Of a stretch of 64,000 bases of DNA, positions 18,864-27,455 are shown piece after piece. A program made the position numbers and the translations under genes. Under the pieces are notes generated by a model. That model ran no database searches, was not told the DNA's origin, and was given only the letters and a program-made list of their open reading frames with translations. Origin of the DNA: Marinomonas gallaica (lineage in GTDB: Bacteria; Pseudomonadota; Gammaproteobacteria; Pseudomonadales; Marinomonadaceae); NCBI RefSeq assembly GCF_001639745.1, contig NZ_LTAX01000008.1, positions 62,001 to 126,000 of the forward strand, written 5' to 3'. The first letter of the stretch is position 1. Every line of letters starts with the position of its first letter.

Positions 18864-20972
18864 ATGACTAGTCGTGACAAATCGTTGCAGCTTGTAGCGG
18901 CACTTCGTTTCTCTGTTTTAACTTATGCCATGGCCTATGGGGTATCGGCTCACGCTGCCAATGAAGTGATCCAACTGAATACCCTATCCGTGCAATCCAG
19001 CGTCATTGGCACGTCGGATGAAAAAGACGTTGCTAAGTATCCAGGCAACCGTACGGTCCTCTCGCAAGAGCAATTAAAGAAAACCGCCGCCACGTCGATT
19101 GATGGTGCGTTGCAGCAGGTCCCCGGCGTCAAAGTTCAAGACGAATCGGGGACAGGAGTATTGCCAAATGTCTCGGTACGTGGTCTGAGTGGCAGCCGAA
19201 GTGAGCGAGCACAGTTCTTAATGGACGGCGTGCCACTGACCTTGGCTCCTTACGGTCATACTGGGCAATCGGTGTTCCCTGCTACGTTTAACACGTTGGA
19301 TCGTATTGATGTCGTGCGTGGTGGTGCGGCCGTTCAGTATGGCCCGAACAACGTAGGTGGAGTGATTAACCTTGTCACTAAGCCGATTCCAAACAAATGG
19401 GAAAAACAAATCAGCAATCGTATTAGCGCTTACGAAGACTCTGACAACCTGATGAATAATCTATATCTGCGTTCTGGTGGCTGGCTAAGCGATGATTTTG
19501 GGATTCAGTTTTCAGCCAATACATTAAATGGTGACAGTTACCGTGAGCACTCCGACACGGATGTGACCGACTTTGATATCAAAGCCGATTGGCTGATTTC
19601 TGAAGATAAAGAGCTGCAAGCCTTTTTACAGCGCTACGACTCTGATATGGAAATGTCGGGCGCCCTTTCCCCTACGGCTTATGATGCGGACCGTCAACAA
19701 TCTCAACGTCTTAATGATGACTATGAGGCTACAGCAACGCGCTGGCATTTAAAATATCTACAAGACCTAGATTGGGGCAACAGTTCACAGCTTGAAGTGC
19801 TCACGTTTGGTCATCACGATACTCGTAACTTTATTTGGGGCTTTAATACAGCGGGCGGTCACTGGGCGGATCCGGCGCAGCCTTCCACGGATATCCGTAA
19901 CTCGCCACGTGAGTTTGATGTGTACGGTGTGGAACCTAAGCTATCGGTGTCATTTGGCGAGCACGATGGCTTGACCCATAACCTCATCGTTGGGGCGCGT
20001 TACGTCAACGAAAATATTGATTATCGTCTGCGTCAGGCCAATATTGCTACCGGTAACGTCACGGTGCCACGAGACTGGAACTTGAAAACTGATGCCGTGG
20101 CGGCGTATATCAGTGACGAGTTAGGTTTGCTAGATGGCCGCCTAAAAGTGACACCGGGCGTGCGCTTTGAGTCGATTCATATGAACTTTGAGGACCGTAA
20201 CTCAGGTGCCACCGATTCTAACCAAATTAATGAAGTGCTGCCGGGCATCACCGCCGCATACAGCTTAGACGATGCATGGGTAGCGTATGCTAATGCTCAG
20301 AAATCCTTGCGTGCCCCCCAAATTGCACAAGTACGTGGTGCGGGTGATGAAGAAGGCGAAGTCTCTTGGAACTACGAGTTAGGCGCGCGCTTTACTCAAG
20401 GGCAAAGTAGTTTTAACGCAGCGCTATTCCAAGTGGATTATAAAGATCAGCTGCAATGGCAAAGTGCTACGCAAACCTTTGATAATATTGGCGAGACGCG
20501 TCACCAAGGGGTTGAGCTGGCGGGACGCTACGCCACGCAAAACGTACCGGGTTTAAGCCTTGGCCTAGCGTATACCTACCTAGATGCAACCTCTGAGGCA
20601 GAAGGTCCAAATCAAGGTAATGAGCTACCGTATGCATCGAAACATCAAGTTTCATGGGATGCGAGCTACGACTTTTCTGGCTACCTATCGACGTTATCGG
20701 GCTACTACTACAGCGATGCCTACTCAGATAATGCGAATACCGCGCAAGAAGATACAACGGGTGCAACCGGCAAAATTCCGTCTTATATGGTCTGGAATTT
20801 CAATGTTAGTAAAGAGCTATACCAGCAAGACAGCACAACGTTGAGTGTCGATGTCTCGGTCAATAACTTGTTCGACGAGGAATACTACTTCCGTGGCGTG
20901 GACACCAGCCCTGTGGGTCGCTACCCAGGCTTAGGGCGCTCTTACAATGTCACGGCGAACTTAACCTTTTAA
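18864..20972 (+). CDS. TonB-dependent receptor, FecA-like
   Basis: 702-residue outer-membrane receptor with a signal peptide (cleavage after AHA near residue 32), a plug with F-L-M-D-G-V-P-L-T-L-A-P-Y-G-H and Y-G-P-N-N-V-G-G-V-I-N-L-V, and a barrel ending in the canonical aromatic VTANLTF. The plug motif GVPLTLAPYGH is typical of FecA/ferric-dicitrate-type receptors, but there is no FecI/FecR sensor pair here and no signalling extension. It begins 42 bp after the first receptor, so one Fur-controlled operon is likely. The ligand is unknown. Confidence 0.88.
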   Translation: MTSRDKSLQLVAALRFSVLTYAMAYGVSAHAANEVIQLNTLSVQSSVIGTSDEKDVAKYPGNRTVLSQEQLKKTAATSIDGALQQVPGVKVQDESGTGVLPNVSVRGLSGSRSERAQFLMDGVPLTLAPYGHTGQSVFPATFNTLDRIDVVRGGAAVQYGPNNVGGVINLVTKPIPNKWEKQISNRISAYEDSDNLMNNLYLRSGGWLSDDFGIQFSANTLNGDSYREHSDTDVTDFDIKADWLISEDKELQAFLQRYDSDMEMSGALSPTAYDADRQQSQRLNDDYEATATRWHLKYLQDLDWGNSSQLEVLTFGHHDTRNFIWGFNTAGGHWADPAQPSTDIRNSPREFDVYGVEPKLSVSFGEHDGLTHNLIVGARYVNENIDYRLRQANIATGNVTVPRDWNLKTDAVAAYISDELGLLDGRLKVTPGVRFESIHMNFEDRNSGATDSNQINEVLPGITAAYSLDDAWVAYANAQKSLRAPQIAQVRGAGDEEGEVSWNYELGARFTQGQSSFNAALFQVDYKDQLQWQSATQTFDNIGETRHQGVELAGRYATQNVPGLSLGLAYTYLDATSEAEGPNQGNELPYASKHQVSWDASYDFSGYLSTLSGYYYSDAYSDNANTAQEDTTGATGKIPSYMVWNFNVSKELYQQDSTTLSVDVSVNNLFDEEYYFRGVDTSPVGRYPGLGRSYNVTANLTF

Positions 20973-20984
20973 GGGATTACAAAA

Positions 20985-21016
20985 AAAGCCCCGCTTAAAT
21001 GAGCAAGCGGGGCTTT
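20985..21016 (-). terminator. bidirectional terminator
   Basis: Arms AAAGCCCCGCTT and AAGCGGGGCTTT between convergent genes. The longer T run is on the minus strand, serving the aldehyde dehydrogenase; the plus side serves the receptor operon. Confidence 0.85.
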
Positions 21017-21053
21017 CGAGGTTGAGCGTCATTGTCTAACAAAGCTGAATGGA

Positions 21054-22526
21054 TCAAGCTTCTTGTATACCGCCCATACACAGGTATTTGATTTCAACAT
21101 AATCATCAATACCGTATTTAGAGCCTTCTCGACCGTTGCCGGATTCTTTAATACCACCAAAGGGTGCGACTTCGGTAGAGATACCACCTTCGTTGATGCC
21201 GACCATGCCGTACTCTAAGGCTTCTGAAACACGCCAAATACGGCTAAACCCTTGGGAATAGAAGTAAGACGCTAAACCAAATGGGGTATTGTTAGCACGT
21301 TCAATCGCCTCGTCTTCTGTTTTGAAGCGGTAGAGTGCAGCAACAGGACCAAAGATCTCGGTGGAAAACACATCCATATCATCGGTTACATTGGTCAATA
21401 CGGTGGGCTGATAGTAGCGCTCGTCACCTTGCTCAGAATCATGTCCGCCGACAGTCACTTGTGCGCCCTTCTTCACGGCGTCATCGACCAATTCGACTAC
21501 CTTCTCTACGGCGCCTTTATTAATCAAAGGGCCCACTTTAACGCCTTCTTCAAGGCCATTGCCTGTTTTTAGCTCAGCAACGCGTTTAGTCAGCTTGTCG
21601 GCAAACTCATCGTAAATGCCGTCTTGCACTAGGATACGGTTGGCGCTGATACATACTTGGCCGGCGTTACGGAATTTACAGCCCATCAAGCCATCAATGG
21701 CGGCATCGATGTCAGCATCGTCAAAGACAATAAACGGCGCATTACCGCCTAGCTCCATCGATGTGCGTTTTACGGTGTCAGAGCACTGCGACTGAAGCGC
21801 CTTACCGACAGGCGTTGAGCCAGTGAAACTTAGCTTGCGAACGGTTGGATGGCTCGTCATCACGCCACCCACATCTTTTGAACTACTGCCGACGATGATA
21901 TTGAGGACACCCTCAGGTACGCCTGCTTGGTGGGCCAATTCAGCCAGTGCTAACGCACTCAAAGGCGTCTCTTTGGATGGGCGAGCGACCACCGTACAAC
22001 CAGCGGCTAATGCGGGTGCAATTTTACGAGCGATCATCGCATTTGGAAAGTTCCACGGAGTAATCGTAGCAACCACTCCAACAGGCTGTTTAATAGTAAG
22101 TACTCGCTTACCTTCCGCAAAGGTTGGGATGACATCACCATAAATACGACGCGCTTCATCGGCAAACCAGTCTATGAATGATGCGCCGTACAAGATCTCG
22201 CCTTTCGCTTCGGCTAACGGCTTGCCCTGTTCAAGCGTCATAATTTTGCCTAAGTCTTCTTGGTTGTCCAAGATAAGCTGATGCCACTTACGCAAGATCA
22301 GGGAGCGCTCTTTGGCAGTTTTGCGTCGCCACGTCGTGAGCGCTACATCGGCGGCTTCAATGGCGCGTGTGGTTTCATCTGCACCACAGTCGGCAAGGTC
22401 GGCGATGGTCTCGCCATTAGCGGGATTAGTCACAGCAAAGGTCTTACCTGAATCCGCTGGGACCCATTGGCCGTTGATGTAAGATTGGTTTCTCAATAAG
22501 TTTGGTTGTGCGAGAGTGATATTCAT
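21054..22526 (-). CDS. NAD(P)-dependent aldehyde dehydrogenase, diverged gabD paralogue
   Basis: 490-residue protein clearly related to the gabD product at 14865-16331 along its whole length, including shared stretches such as the C-terminal REGSKYGID and LCMGGI. It retains the catalytic pair E259 and C292. Three informative sites differ: K182 to Arg and E185 to Lys in the adenine-ribose-binding loop (RPSKETP), and the redox-switch Cys294 to Ser. These changes suggest altered cofactor preference, perhaps NADP (inference). Of the tandem ATGs at 22529 and 22526, the second has better spacing from GGAG. It is the only gene in its transcript, next to the GntR gene. Substrate: succinate or glutarate semialdehyde, or another omega-semialdehyde. 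Confidence 0.88.
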   Translation of the reverse strand: MNITLAQPNLLRNQSYINGQWVPADSGKTFAVTNPANGETIADLADCGADETTRAIEAADVALTTWRRKTAKERSLILRKWHQLILDNQEDLGKIMTLEQGKPLAEAKGEILYGASFIDWFADEARRIYGDVIPTFAEGKRVLTIKQPVGVVATITPWNFPNAMIARKIAPALAAGCTVVARPSKETPLSALALAELAHQAGVPEGVLNIIVGSSSKDVGGVMTSHPTVRKLSFTGSTPVGKALQSQCSDTVKRTSMELGGNAPFIVFDDADIDAAIDGLMGCKFRNAGQVCISANRILVQDGIYDEFADKLTKRVAELKTGNGLEEGVKVGPLINKGAVEKVVELVDDAVKKGAQVTVGGHDSEQGDERYYQPTVLTNVTDDMDVFSTEIFGPVAALYRFKTEDEAIERANNTPFGLASYFYSQGFSRIWRVSEALEYGMVGINEGGISTEVAPFGGIKESGNGREGSKYGIDDYVEIKYLCMGGIQEA

Positions 22527-22538
22527 CATTGCTCCAGA

Positions 22539-22549
22539 CTCATAGTGAG
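22539..22549. promoter_or_regulatory. palindrome in the aldehyde dehydrogenase leader
   Basis: CTCA-TAG-TGAG, matching the position and flanks of the palindrome upstream of gabD (16344-16354). Confidence 0.4.
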
Positions 22550-22737
22550 GTAGTGCGTTTAAGCTTTTAACTTGAACGCTTGGTGACTTCTGTAGGGTCG
22601 ATTCCTACGGCTGGTTTCAATATAGCGCTTTATTAGGGCAGTATTTGCTTAAGAAAAATGAAACCATAATGAAGAAAAGAGTAAATACTCTGGTGACACC
22701 CAATCAGAACACTAGCGTTGTTCGACGTATTATTAGG

Positions 22738-22743
22738 TATAAT
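22738..22743 (+). promoter_or_regulatory. probable -10 element of the GntR gene
   Basis: A TATAAT hexamer about 43 bp upstream of the TTG start at 22786. If used, transcription begins after the earlier in-frame ATG codons (22645, 22669), which supports the shorter protein. Confidence 0.5.
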
Positions 22744-22785
22744 CGATTTATTACCTGTCAGAATGATAATGAAAGGAGACACCTT

Positions 22786-23466
22786 TTGGCCCCAAAGCGT
22801 GCAGTTGTAAGACAAAGCCTGCCTGATGTGATTGTTGCAGATCTACGTAAGCGCATCCTTTCAGGGAACTTGGAAGAAGGCGCTCTAATCCGTCAGGAAT
22901 TGTTAGCGGAGGAATACGATGTCTCTCGTATGCCCGTACGGGAAGCACTAAAGCGTCTAGATGCAGAGGGCTTGCTCGTCTTTAAAAACAATCGTGGCGC
23001 CACGGTGACCAAACACTCCCTGGAGGAAATAGCGGAGATCTTTGATGTGCGCACCTTGTTGGAAGTAGACTTATTTGCTCGTGCCATCCCGAACATGACA
23101 GAGGCGCACTTTACGGCTTGTGAACAAGTTCTAGAAGAAATGGATAATTCGTACAGACTGGGTAATGTCGCCGATTGGGGCCCTTTAAACACCGAATACC
23201 ATGGTCGATTGTATGAAGCGGCCGCCCGACACCTGACGGAAAATTTGCTTGAACGGGTGACCTTACAAGCAGATCGTTATGTCAGCATGCACATAGATAA
23301 GCTTGATCATCGTGATGATGCCAGCCGTGATCATCATGCGCTCCTGTACAGTGCGCGTAAGCGCGACATCGTTGGGGCAACCGAGCAACTGCGCTCTCAC
23401 CTAGTCAACACTAAGAACCAAGTGATTGAACTTATCAAAGAAAATCGCCAAGCAAACGGGTCATAA
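22786..23466 (+). CDS. GntR-family regulator of the hydroxyproline genes (HypR-like)
   Basis: 226-residue regulator with an N-terminal GntR winged helix (A-D-L-R-K-R-I-L-S-G-N and Y-D-V-S-R-M-P-V-R-E-A-L-K-R-L) and a C-terminal FCD ligand domain. I use TTG 22786: AAAGGAG is 7 nt upstream and the product length fits the family, whereas the longer frame adds 47 low-complexity residues. It lies between the gabD paralogue and the ketoglutarate-semialdehyde dehydrogenase. A shared motif in the two hydroxyproline promoters (23621, 33606) is its likely target. GntR repressors control hydroxyproline genes in rhizobia; the inducer is not known here. Confidence 0.85.
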   Translation: MAPKRAVVRQSLPDVIVADLRKRILSGNLEEGALIRQELLAEEYDVSRMPVREALKRLDAEGLLVFKNNRGATVTKHSLEEIAEIFDVRTLLEVDLFARAIPNMTEAHFTACEQVLEEMDNSYRLGNVADWGPLNTEYHGRLYEAAARHLTENLLERVTLQADRYVSMHIDKLDHRDDASRDHHALLYSARKRDIVGATEQLRSHLVNTKNQVIELIKENRQANGS

Positions 23467-23511
23467 TAAGCCCTTAGCGGGCGTGAGCCGTGCCGAACTC
23501 CCTGACCTTAT

Positions 23512-23547
23512 AAAGAGCCTACACTGAGACATCAGCGTAGGCTCTTT
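23512..23547 (+). terminator. terminator of the GntR gene
   Basis: Arms AAAGAGCCTAC and GTAGGCTCTTT, with extra pairing of ACTGA with TCAG inside. It lies 45 bp after the stop codon. Confidence 0.75.
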
Positions 23548-23620
23548 GCGTTGCAAAGCCTATTTAGGAATTCTCAAAAGTGGCCCTTGTCAGCGCTGGT
23601 AAAATAGTGAACAATAAAAT

Positions 23621-23641
23621 GGATACAAAATACATTATAAT
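23621..23641 (+). promoter_or_regulatory. operator and -10 of the ketoglutarate-semialdehyde dehydrogenase gene
   Basis: GGATACAAAATACA (23621-23634) is immediately followed by TATAAT (23636-23641). The same 14-mer occurs on the minus strand at 33606-33619 before the hydroxyproline operon. A repressor bound here would cover the promoter spacer. Confidence 0.7.
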
Positions 23642-23659
23642 TATTGGAGTGCGAACCAC

Positions 23660-25180
23660 ATGACTTTCACGCCCCACGGTCACCATCTCATTGCCGGTCA
23701 ATGGGTCAGCTCAGAATCGCAGTTTCAGTCGTCTCCTGCTCACGGAGACGCTTTTTCGTTTGCCAAAGGCAACACCGCACAGGTCAATGCCGCAGTAGAC
23801 GCCGCTGAAGCGGCCTTCTATGCCTACAGTACGACCACCCGTGAACAGCGGGCGGCGTTTTTAAACGCCATTGCTGAGGAAATTGACGCGCGCGCCGACG
23901 CGATTACCGCCATTGGTACTTCTGAAACCGGCCTGCCTGAAGCCCGCCTGCAAGGCGAGCGTGGCCGCACCTGCGGGCAATTGCGCTTATTTGCTCAGCA
24001 TATTTTAGATGCCGACTACTTAGATCGTCGCCATGATGACGCGTTGCCTGACCGAACCCCCTTAGCGCGGGCAGATTTGCGCATGATGCAGTGCCCTATT
24101 GGCCCGGTTGCTGTGTTTGGGGCTTCGAACTTTCCATTAGCCTTTTCAACCGCCGGTGGCGATACCGCGTCGGCATTAGCGGCGGGCTGTCCAGTGGTAG
24201 TGAAAGGTCATCCCGCTCACCCTGGCACAGCAGAAATTGTCGCAGAAGCTCTACTGGCCGCTATTGTTCGCTGTGATATGCCCGCTGGAACGGTCAGCGT
24301 CATCCAAGACAGTGGTGAATCGTTTGACGTGGGTAAAGCGCTGGTCGAGCACCCCCTAATTAAAGCGGTTGGTTTTACCGGTTCCTTACGTGGCGGCCGT
24401 GCTTTATACGATCTGTGTGCGGCCCGCCCAGAGCCGATCCCTTTCTTTGGTGAGTTGGGCTCTATTAACCCGATGTTCTTGTTCCCTCAAGCGGTGTCGA
24501 ACCGAGGTGTTGAGCTCGCCAAAGGTTGGGCGGCCTCGCTGACCATGGGTGCCGGACAATTTTGTACCAACCCTGGGGTCGCAGTGCTGCTAGCGGGAAC
24601 AGACAGCGATGAGTTTGTATCTGTGGCTGCGCAAGCACTGGCATCTGTACCTTCCCAAATAATGTTGACAGAGGGCATTGCAGACGCTTACCGACAAGGT
24701 CAGCAGCGTATGGCCGCGAGTGCAGGGGTACATGAAGTGCTCAGTACTCAGTGCAATCTGCGCGACGCAACCCCCTACTTATATGCTACCACGGCGCAAG
24801 AATGGCTGACCAATAAAGACTTGTCAGAAGAAGTTTTTGGGCCATTGGGTGTGGTGGTGATCGCCAGCAACCTAGACGAGATGCTGCGTGTGGCACAAGG
24901 CTTAGAAGGCCAGCTAACGTGTACTCTACAGCTTGACGATGCCGATTTAGATGCGGCACGTGAGTTTATGCCAGTGCTAACCCGCAAAGCTGGCCGCGTA
25001 CTCGCCAATGCCTTTCCTACGGGCGTTGAAGTCTGCGACAGCATGGTTCACGGCGGCCCTTACCCAGCGTCAACAAACTTTGGCGCGACTTCTGTTGGCA
25101 CCATGGCGATCCGTCGATTCCTGCGCCCGGTGTGCTTCCAGGACATCCCTGAAGCATTGTTACCCAGCGACTTGAGGTAA
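23660..25180 (+). CDS. alpha-ketoglutarate semialdehyde dehydrogenase
   Basis: 506-residue aldehyde dehydrogenase that oxidises 2-oxoglutarate semialdehyde to 2-oxoglutarate, the last step of hydroxyproline breakdown. It belongs to the divergent branch seen in hydroxyproline and sugar-acid clusters, with F-G-A-S-N-F-P-L-A-F-S, general base E in F-F-G-E-L-G-S-I-N-P and catalytic Cys in G-A-G-Q-F-C-T-N-P-G. It is on the opposite strand from the rest of the pathway but carries the same operator. It ends convergently with the reductase gene over a strong terminator. Confidence 0.92.
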   Translation: MTFTPHGHHLIAGQWVSSESQFQSSPAHGDAFSFAKGNTAQVNAAVDAAEAAFYAYSTTTREQRAAFLNAIAEEIDARADAITAIGTSETGLPEARLQGERGRTCGQLRLFAQHILDADYLDRRHDDALPDRTPLARADLRMMQCPIGPVAVFGASNFPLAFSTAGGDTASALAAGCPVVVKGHPAHPGTAEIVAEALLAAIVRCDMPAGTVSVIQDSGESFDVGKALVEHPLIKAVGFTGSLRGGRALYDLCAARPEPIPFFGELGSINPMFLFPQAVSNRGVELAKGWAASLTMGAGQFCTNPGVAVLLAGTDSDEFVSVAAQALASVPSQIMLTEGIADAYRQGQQRMAASAGVHEVLSTQCNLRDATPYLYATTAQEWLTNKDLSEEVFGPLGVVVIASNLDEMLRVAQGLEGQLTCTLQLDDADLDAAREFMPVLTRKAGRVLANAFPTGVEVCDSMVHGGPYPASTNFGATSVGTMAIRRFLRPVCFQDIPEALLPSDLR

Positions 25181-25203
25181 CGAGCAGCAGTCAGTTGGCG
25201 TAA

Positions 25204-25237
25204 AAAAAGCGGTGTGGGATATCCCACACCGCTTTTT
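25204..25237. terminator. bidirectional terminator between convergent genes
   Basis: A perfect 17-bp-armed palindrome around GATATC (AAAAAGCGGTGTGGGAT with its complement) gives A and T runs on both strands. Confidence 0.92.
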
Positions 25238-25298
25238 GTTTGCCCCTTCCAAACCTACTTTTTGAGAGCAAATAGCGCACTGTATCCGTTAATCTGTT

Positions 25299-26321
25299 TT
25301 AAGGTGACGTTTTAAGTTGTTGTAAATCGTTGTAGAGAGCCTGTGGAATCTCCACGGCTTGGCGCTGAGTATTATACGCTTGAGCGGCTTGGCGACGTTG
25401 CGACGGTAAACGCGCACCTTGGTCAATTACATCCGCAAAAAGGCGTTCGGCTCGCTCACTATTTTGTGCTGCACGCCCGCCACTGAGCATATTTGGGTCG
25501 AATGCCAGAATGATCTCGCCGTGATACGGCGCTTCGGGCTTGCCCCCAGCAGCGTCCATGCTTTCCTTGCTGGTTAGGTCATCGATCAAGGGGCCCGCCA
25601 TCAACTCAATCATCAGGGATAATGCTGAGCCTTTGTGGCCACCAAATGTCAACATGGCACCGTTCAGAGCGGCTTCAGCATCGGTGGTGGGTTGCCCGTT
25701 TTGATCGATGGCAACGCCTTCAGGTAAGGGTTTACCGGCACGACGGTAGAGTTCGATCTCGCCCCGAGCGAATTGGCTGGTAGCAAAATCAAAGGTAAAA
25801 GGTGCTTGGTTGTGACGCGGCCAGCTAAAAGCAAAAGGGTTCGTGCCGAGTAAGCCGCGCTTGCCTCCCGCCGGTGCGACCCAAGCGTGGCTGGGCAGCA
25901 TGGCCATACCGGCTAAGCCTGCTTCCGACAGCATTTCAACCTCTGGCCACAGAGCTGAAAAATGAAAACAGCGGTTGATGGCAAGCGCCGCCACCCCATT
26001 TTTCTTCGCCTTCTCAATCAACAGTGGCATGGCCGCTTTCATGGCCAGCAGTGAGATGCCATCGTTTGCATCGGCGCGAACAACCGCAGGCCCTGCGTCC
26101 ACAATGGTGGGTTCTGCTGTACCGCTGACGCGTCCAGAGCGAATGCTTTCTGTGCACATAAACAGGCGGTAAAGGCCATGTGAGTGGCAGTCGCCTAACT
26201 GATTGGTGTAAATAATGTCGGTAATGGCCTGAGCATGCGCCGAATTAAACCCATTGTCGCTGAGTATAGACTCACTTAGGTCGCGGACATCTTCTAAGCT
26301 CAAGGTGATGTGTTCGCTCAT
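25299..26321 (-). CDS. Ldh_2-family imine reductase (Delta1-pyrroline-2-carboxylate reductase)
   Basis: 340-residue NAD(P)H-dependent enzyme of the malate/L-lactate dehydrogenase-2 family (DpkA type). Signatures: the N-terminal active-site segment D-C-H-S-H-G-L-Y-R, N-R-C-F-H-F-S-A-L-W-P, G-T-N-P-F-A-F-S-W-P and F-G-G-H-K-G-S-A-L-S-L-M-I-E-L. In hydroxyproline clusters it reduces pyrroline-2-carboxylate (the product of trans-3-hydroxyproline dehydration) to L-proline. Its position right after the racemase-family gene suits that. It may also act on piperideine-2-carboxylate. GGAG lies 5 nt before the start. Confidence 0.87.
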   Translation of the reverse strand: MSEHITLSLEDVRDLSESILSDNGFNSAHAQAITDIIYTNQLGDCHSHGLYRLFMCTESIRSGRVSGTAEPTIVDAGPAVVRADANDGISLLAMKAAMPLLIEKAKKNGVAALAINRCFHFSALWPEVEMLSEAGLAGMAMLPSHAWVAPAGGKRGLLGTNPFAFSWPRHNQAPFTFDFATSQFARGEIELYRRAGKPLPEGVAIDQNGQPTTDAEAALNGAMLTFGGHKGSALSLMIELMAGPLIDDLTSKESMDAAGGKPEAPYHGEIILAFDPNMLSGGRAAQNSERAERLFADVIDQGARLPSQRRQAAQAYNTQRQAVEIPQALYNDLQQLKTSP

Positions 26322-26402
26322 ATTGTCTCCACTGTGTGACGCCCTGTGTCGCTGGGGGCGGTTAATTAGCTGTGTTGGTTGTCGTGTTGGTCATGTGTGA
26401 GG

Positions 26403-27428
26403 TCACGCGCCCCAGGTATCGCTTAGTTTGTACCCATCAGGCCAAGGGTCGTCTGGATCGAGCATGTGCTGATGAGTGCCGGTGATCCAGCCGCGACCAC
26501 TGATTTGCGGAATAATCGCGGCTTTGCCGGCTAACTCGGTCACGTCGTACAATGTGCCGGTAAACGTCGACCCCATAATAGAATGGGCTTCCAGCTGCTG
26601 ACCGGGTTGTAACAAGCCTCTGGCATGCAGTAACGCCATGCGTGCAGAGACAGCGGTTCCCGTTGGTGAACGGTCGATTTTACCCGGTTGAATGGCCACC
26701 GCAGATCGGCTTCGGTACCCATTTTCGGTGGTTTCCAATGGCCCGCAAAAGCCACAAAAGGAAAAGTGGGTCCATTCTGGATTGGTCGGGTGCTGAAAGC
26801 GGAGCTGGGCATTGGCTGCTTGGGTGATTTTGACGCCTAATTGCGCCAGATCTTTGGCTTCACTGGGGATTAGACCATAGCCAAGTTTGTCGGCGTCCAC
26901 CATGACAAAGCTGTCGCCCCCATAAGCCGTATCCACGTAGATCGTGCCCAAGCCCTCGACTTGTAGGGGAACGTTTAGCTCTGCGGCAAAGCAGGGGACA
27001 TTATTGACGAATATGCGCTGGGCTTTGCCCGCGCGACACTCCGCTCGAATATGCACCAAGCCACCGGGTGCTTCCAGCGTTAGGTCTGTGTAGGGCTCCT
27101 GCATTGGCAGAATACCGCTGTCGAGTAATACGGTTGCTACACAGATGGAGTTAGAGCCTGACATCGGCGGTGTATCTTCCGGCTCCATGATAATAAAGGC
27201 AGCATCGGCGTCTGGATGTTTTGGCGGTACGAGCAGATTAACATGACGAAAGACGCCACCACGTGGCTCGTTAAGCACAAAATTGCGTAAGGTTTGATCG
27301 TTTGCAATGTGGGTTCGCTGCGCCCAAAGCGTGTCACCCGGAGGCGGCGTAACCCCTCCGACAATGACATCGCCTACTTCGCCTTCAGCGTGAGCGGAAA
27401 TTACATGAATGGTTTTAACACTGCGCAT
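26403..27428 (-). CDS. proline-racemase-family protein, probable trans-3-hydroxy-L-proline dehydratase
   Basis: 341-residue proline racemase superfamily protein. Racemases and 4-Hyp epimerases use two catalytic cysteines (or Ser/Cys), and trans-3-Hyp dehydratases use Cys/Thr. Here both Cys positions are replaced: S90 in P-P-M-S-G-S-N-S and T256 in D-R-S-P-T-G-T. The usual C-G-H signature around the first position is also changed. With the imine reductase downstream, dehydration is the best reading, but the Ser/Thr pair makes activity uncertain. Start ATG 27428 follows GAGG; 27 bp separate it from the upstream oxidase gene. Confidence 0.72.
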   Translation of the reverse strand: MRSVKTIHVISAHAEGEVGDVIVGGVTPPPGDTLWAQRTHIANDQTLRNFVLNEPRGGVFRHVNLLVPPKHPDADAAFIIMEPEDTPPMSGSNSICVATVLLDSGILPMQEPYTDLTLEAPGGLVHIRAECRAGKAQRIFVNNVPCFAAELNVPLQVEGLGTIYVDTAYGGDSFVMVDADKLGYGLIPSEAKDLAQLGVKITQAANAQLRFQHPTNPEWTHFSFCGFCGPLETTENGYRSRSAVAIQPGKIDRSPTGTAVSARMALLHARGLLQPGQQLEAHSIMGSTFTGTLYDVTELAGKAAIIPQISGRGWITGTHQHMLDPDDPWPDGYKLSDTWGA

Positions 27429-27455
27429 ATACGGTACCTCACATGGCAAAAAGGA

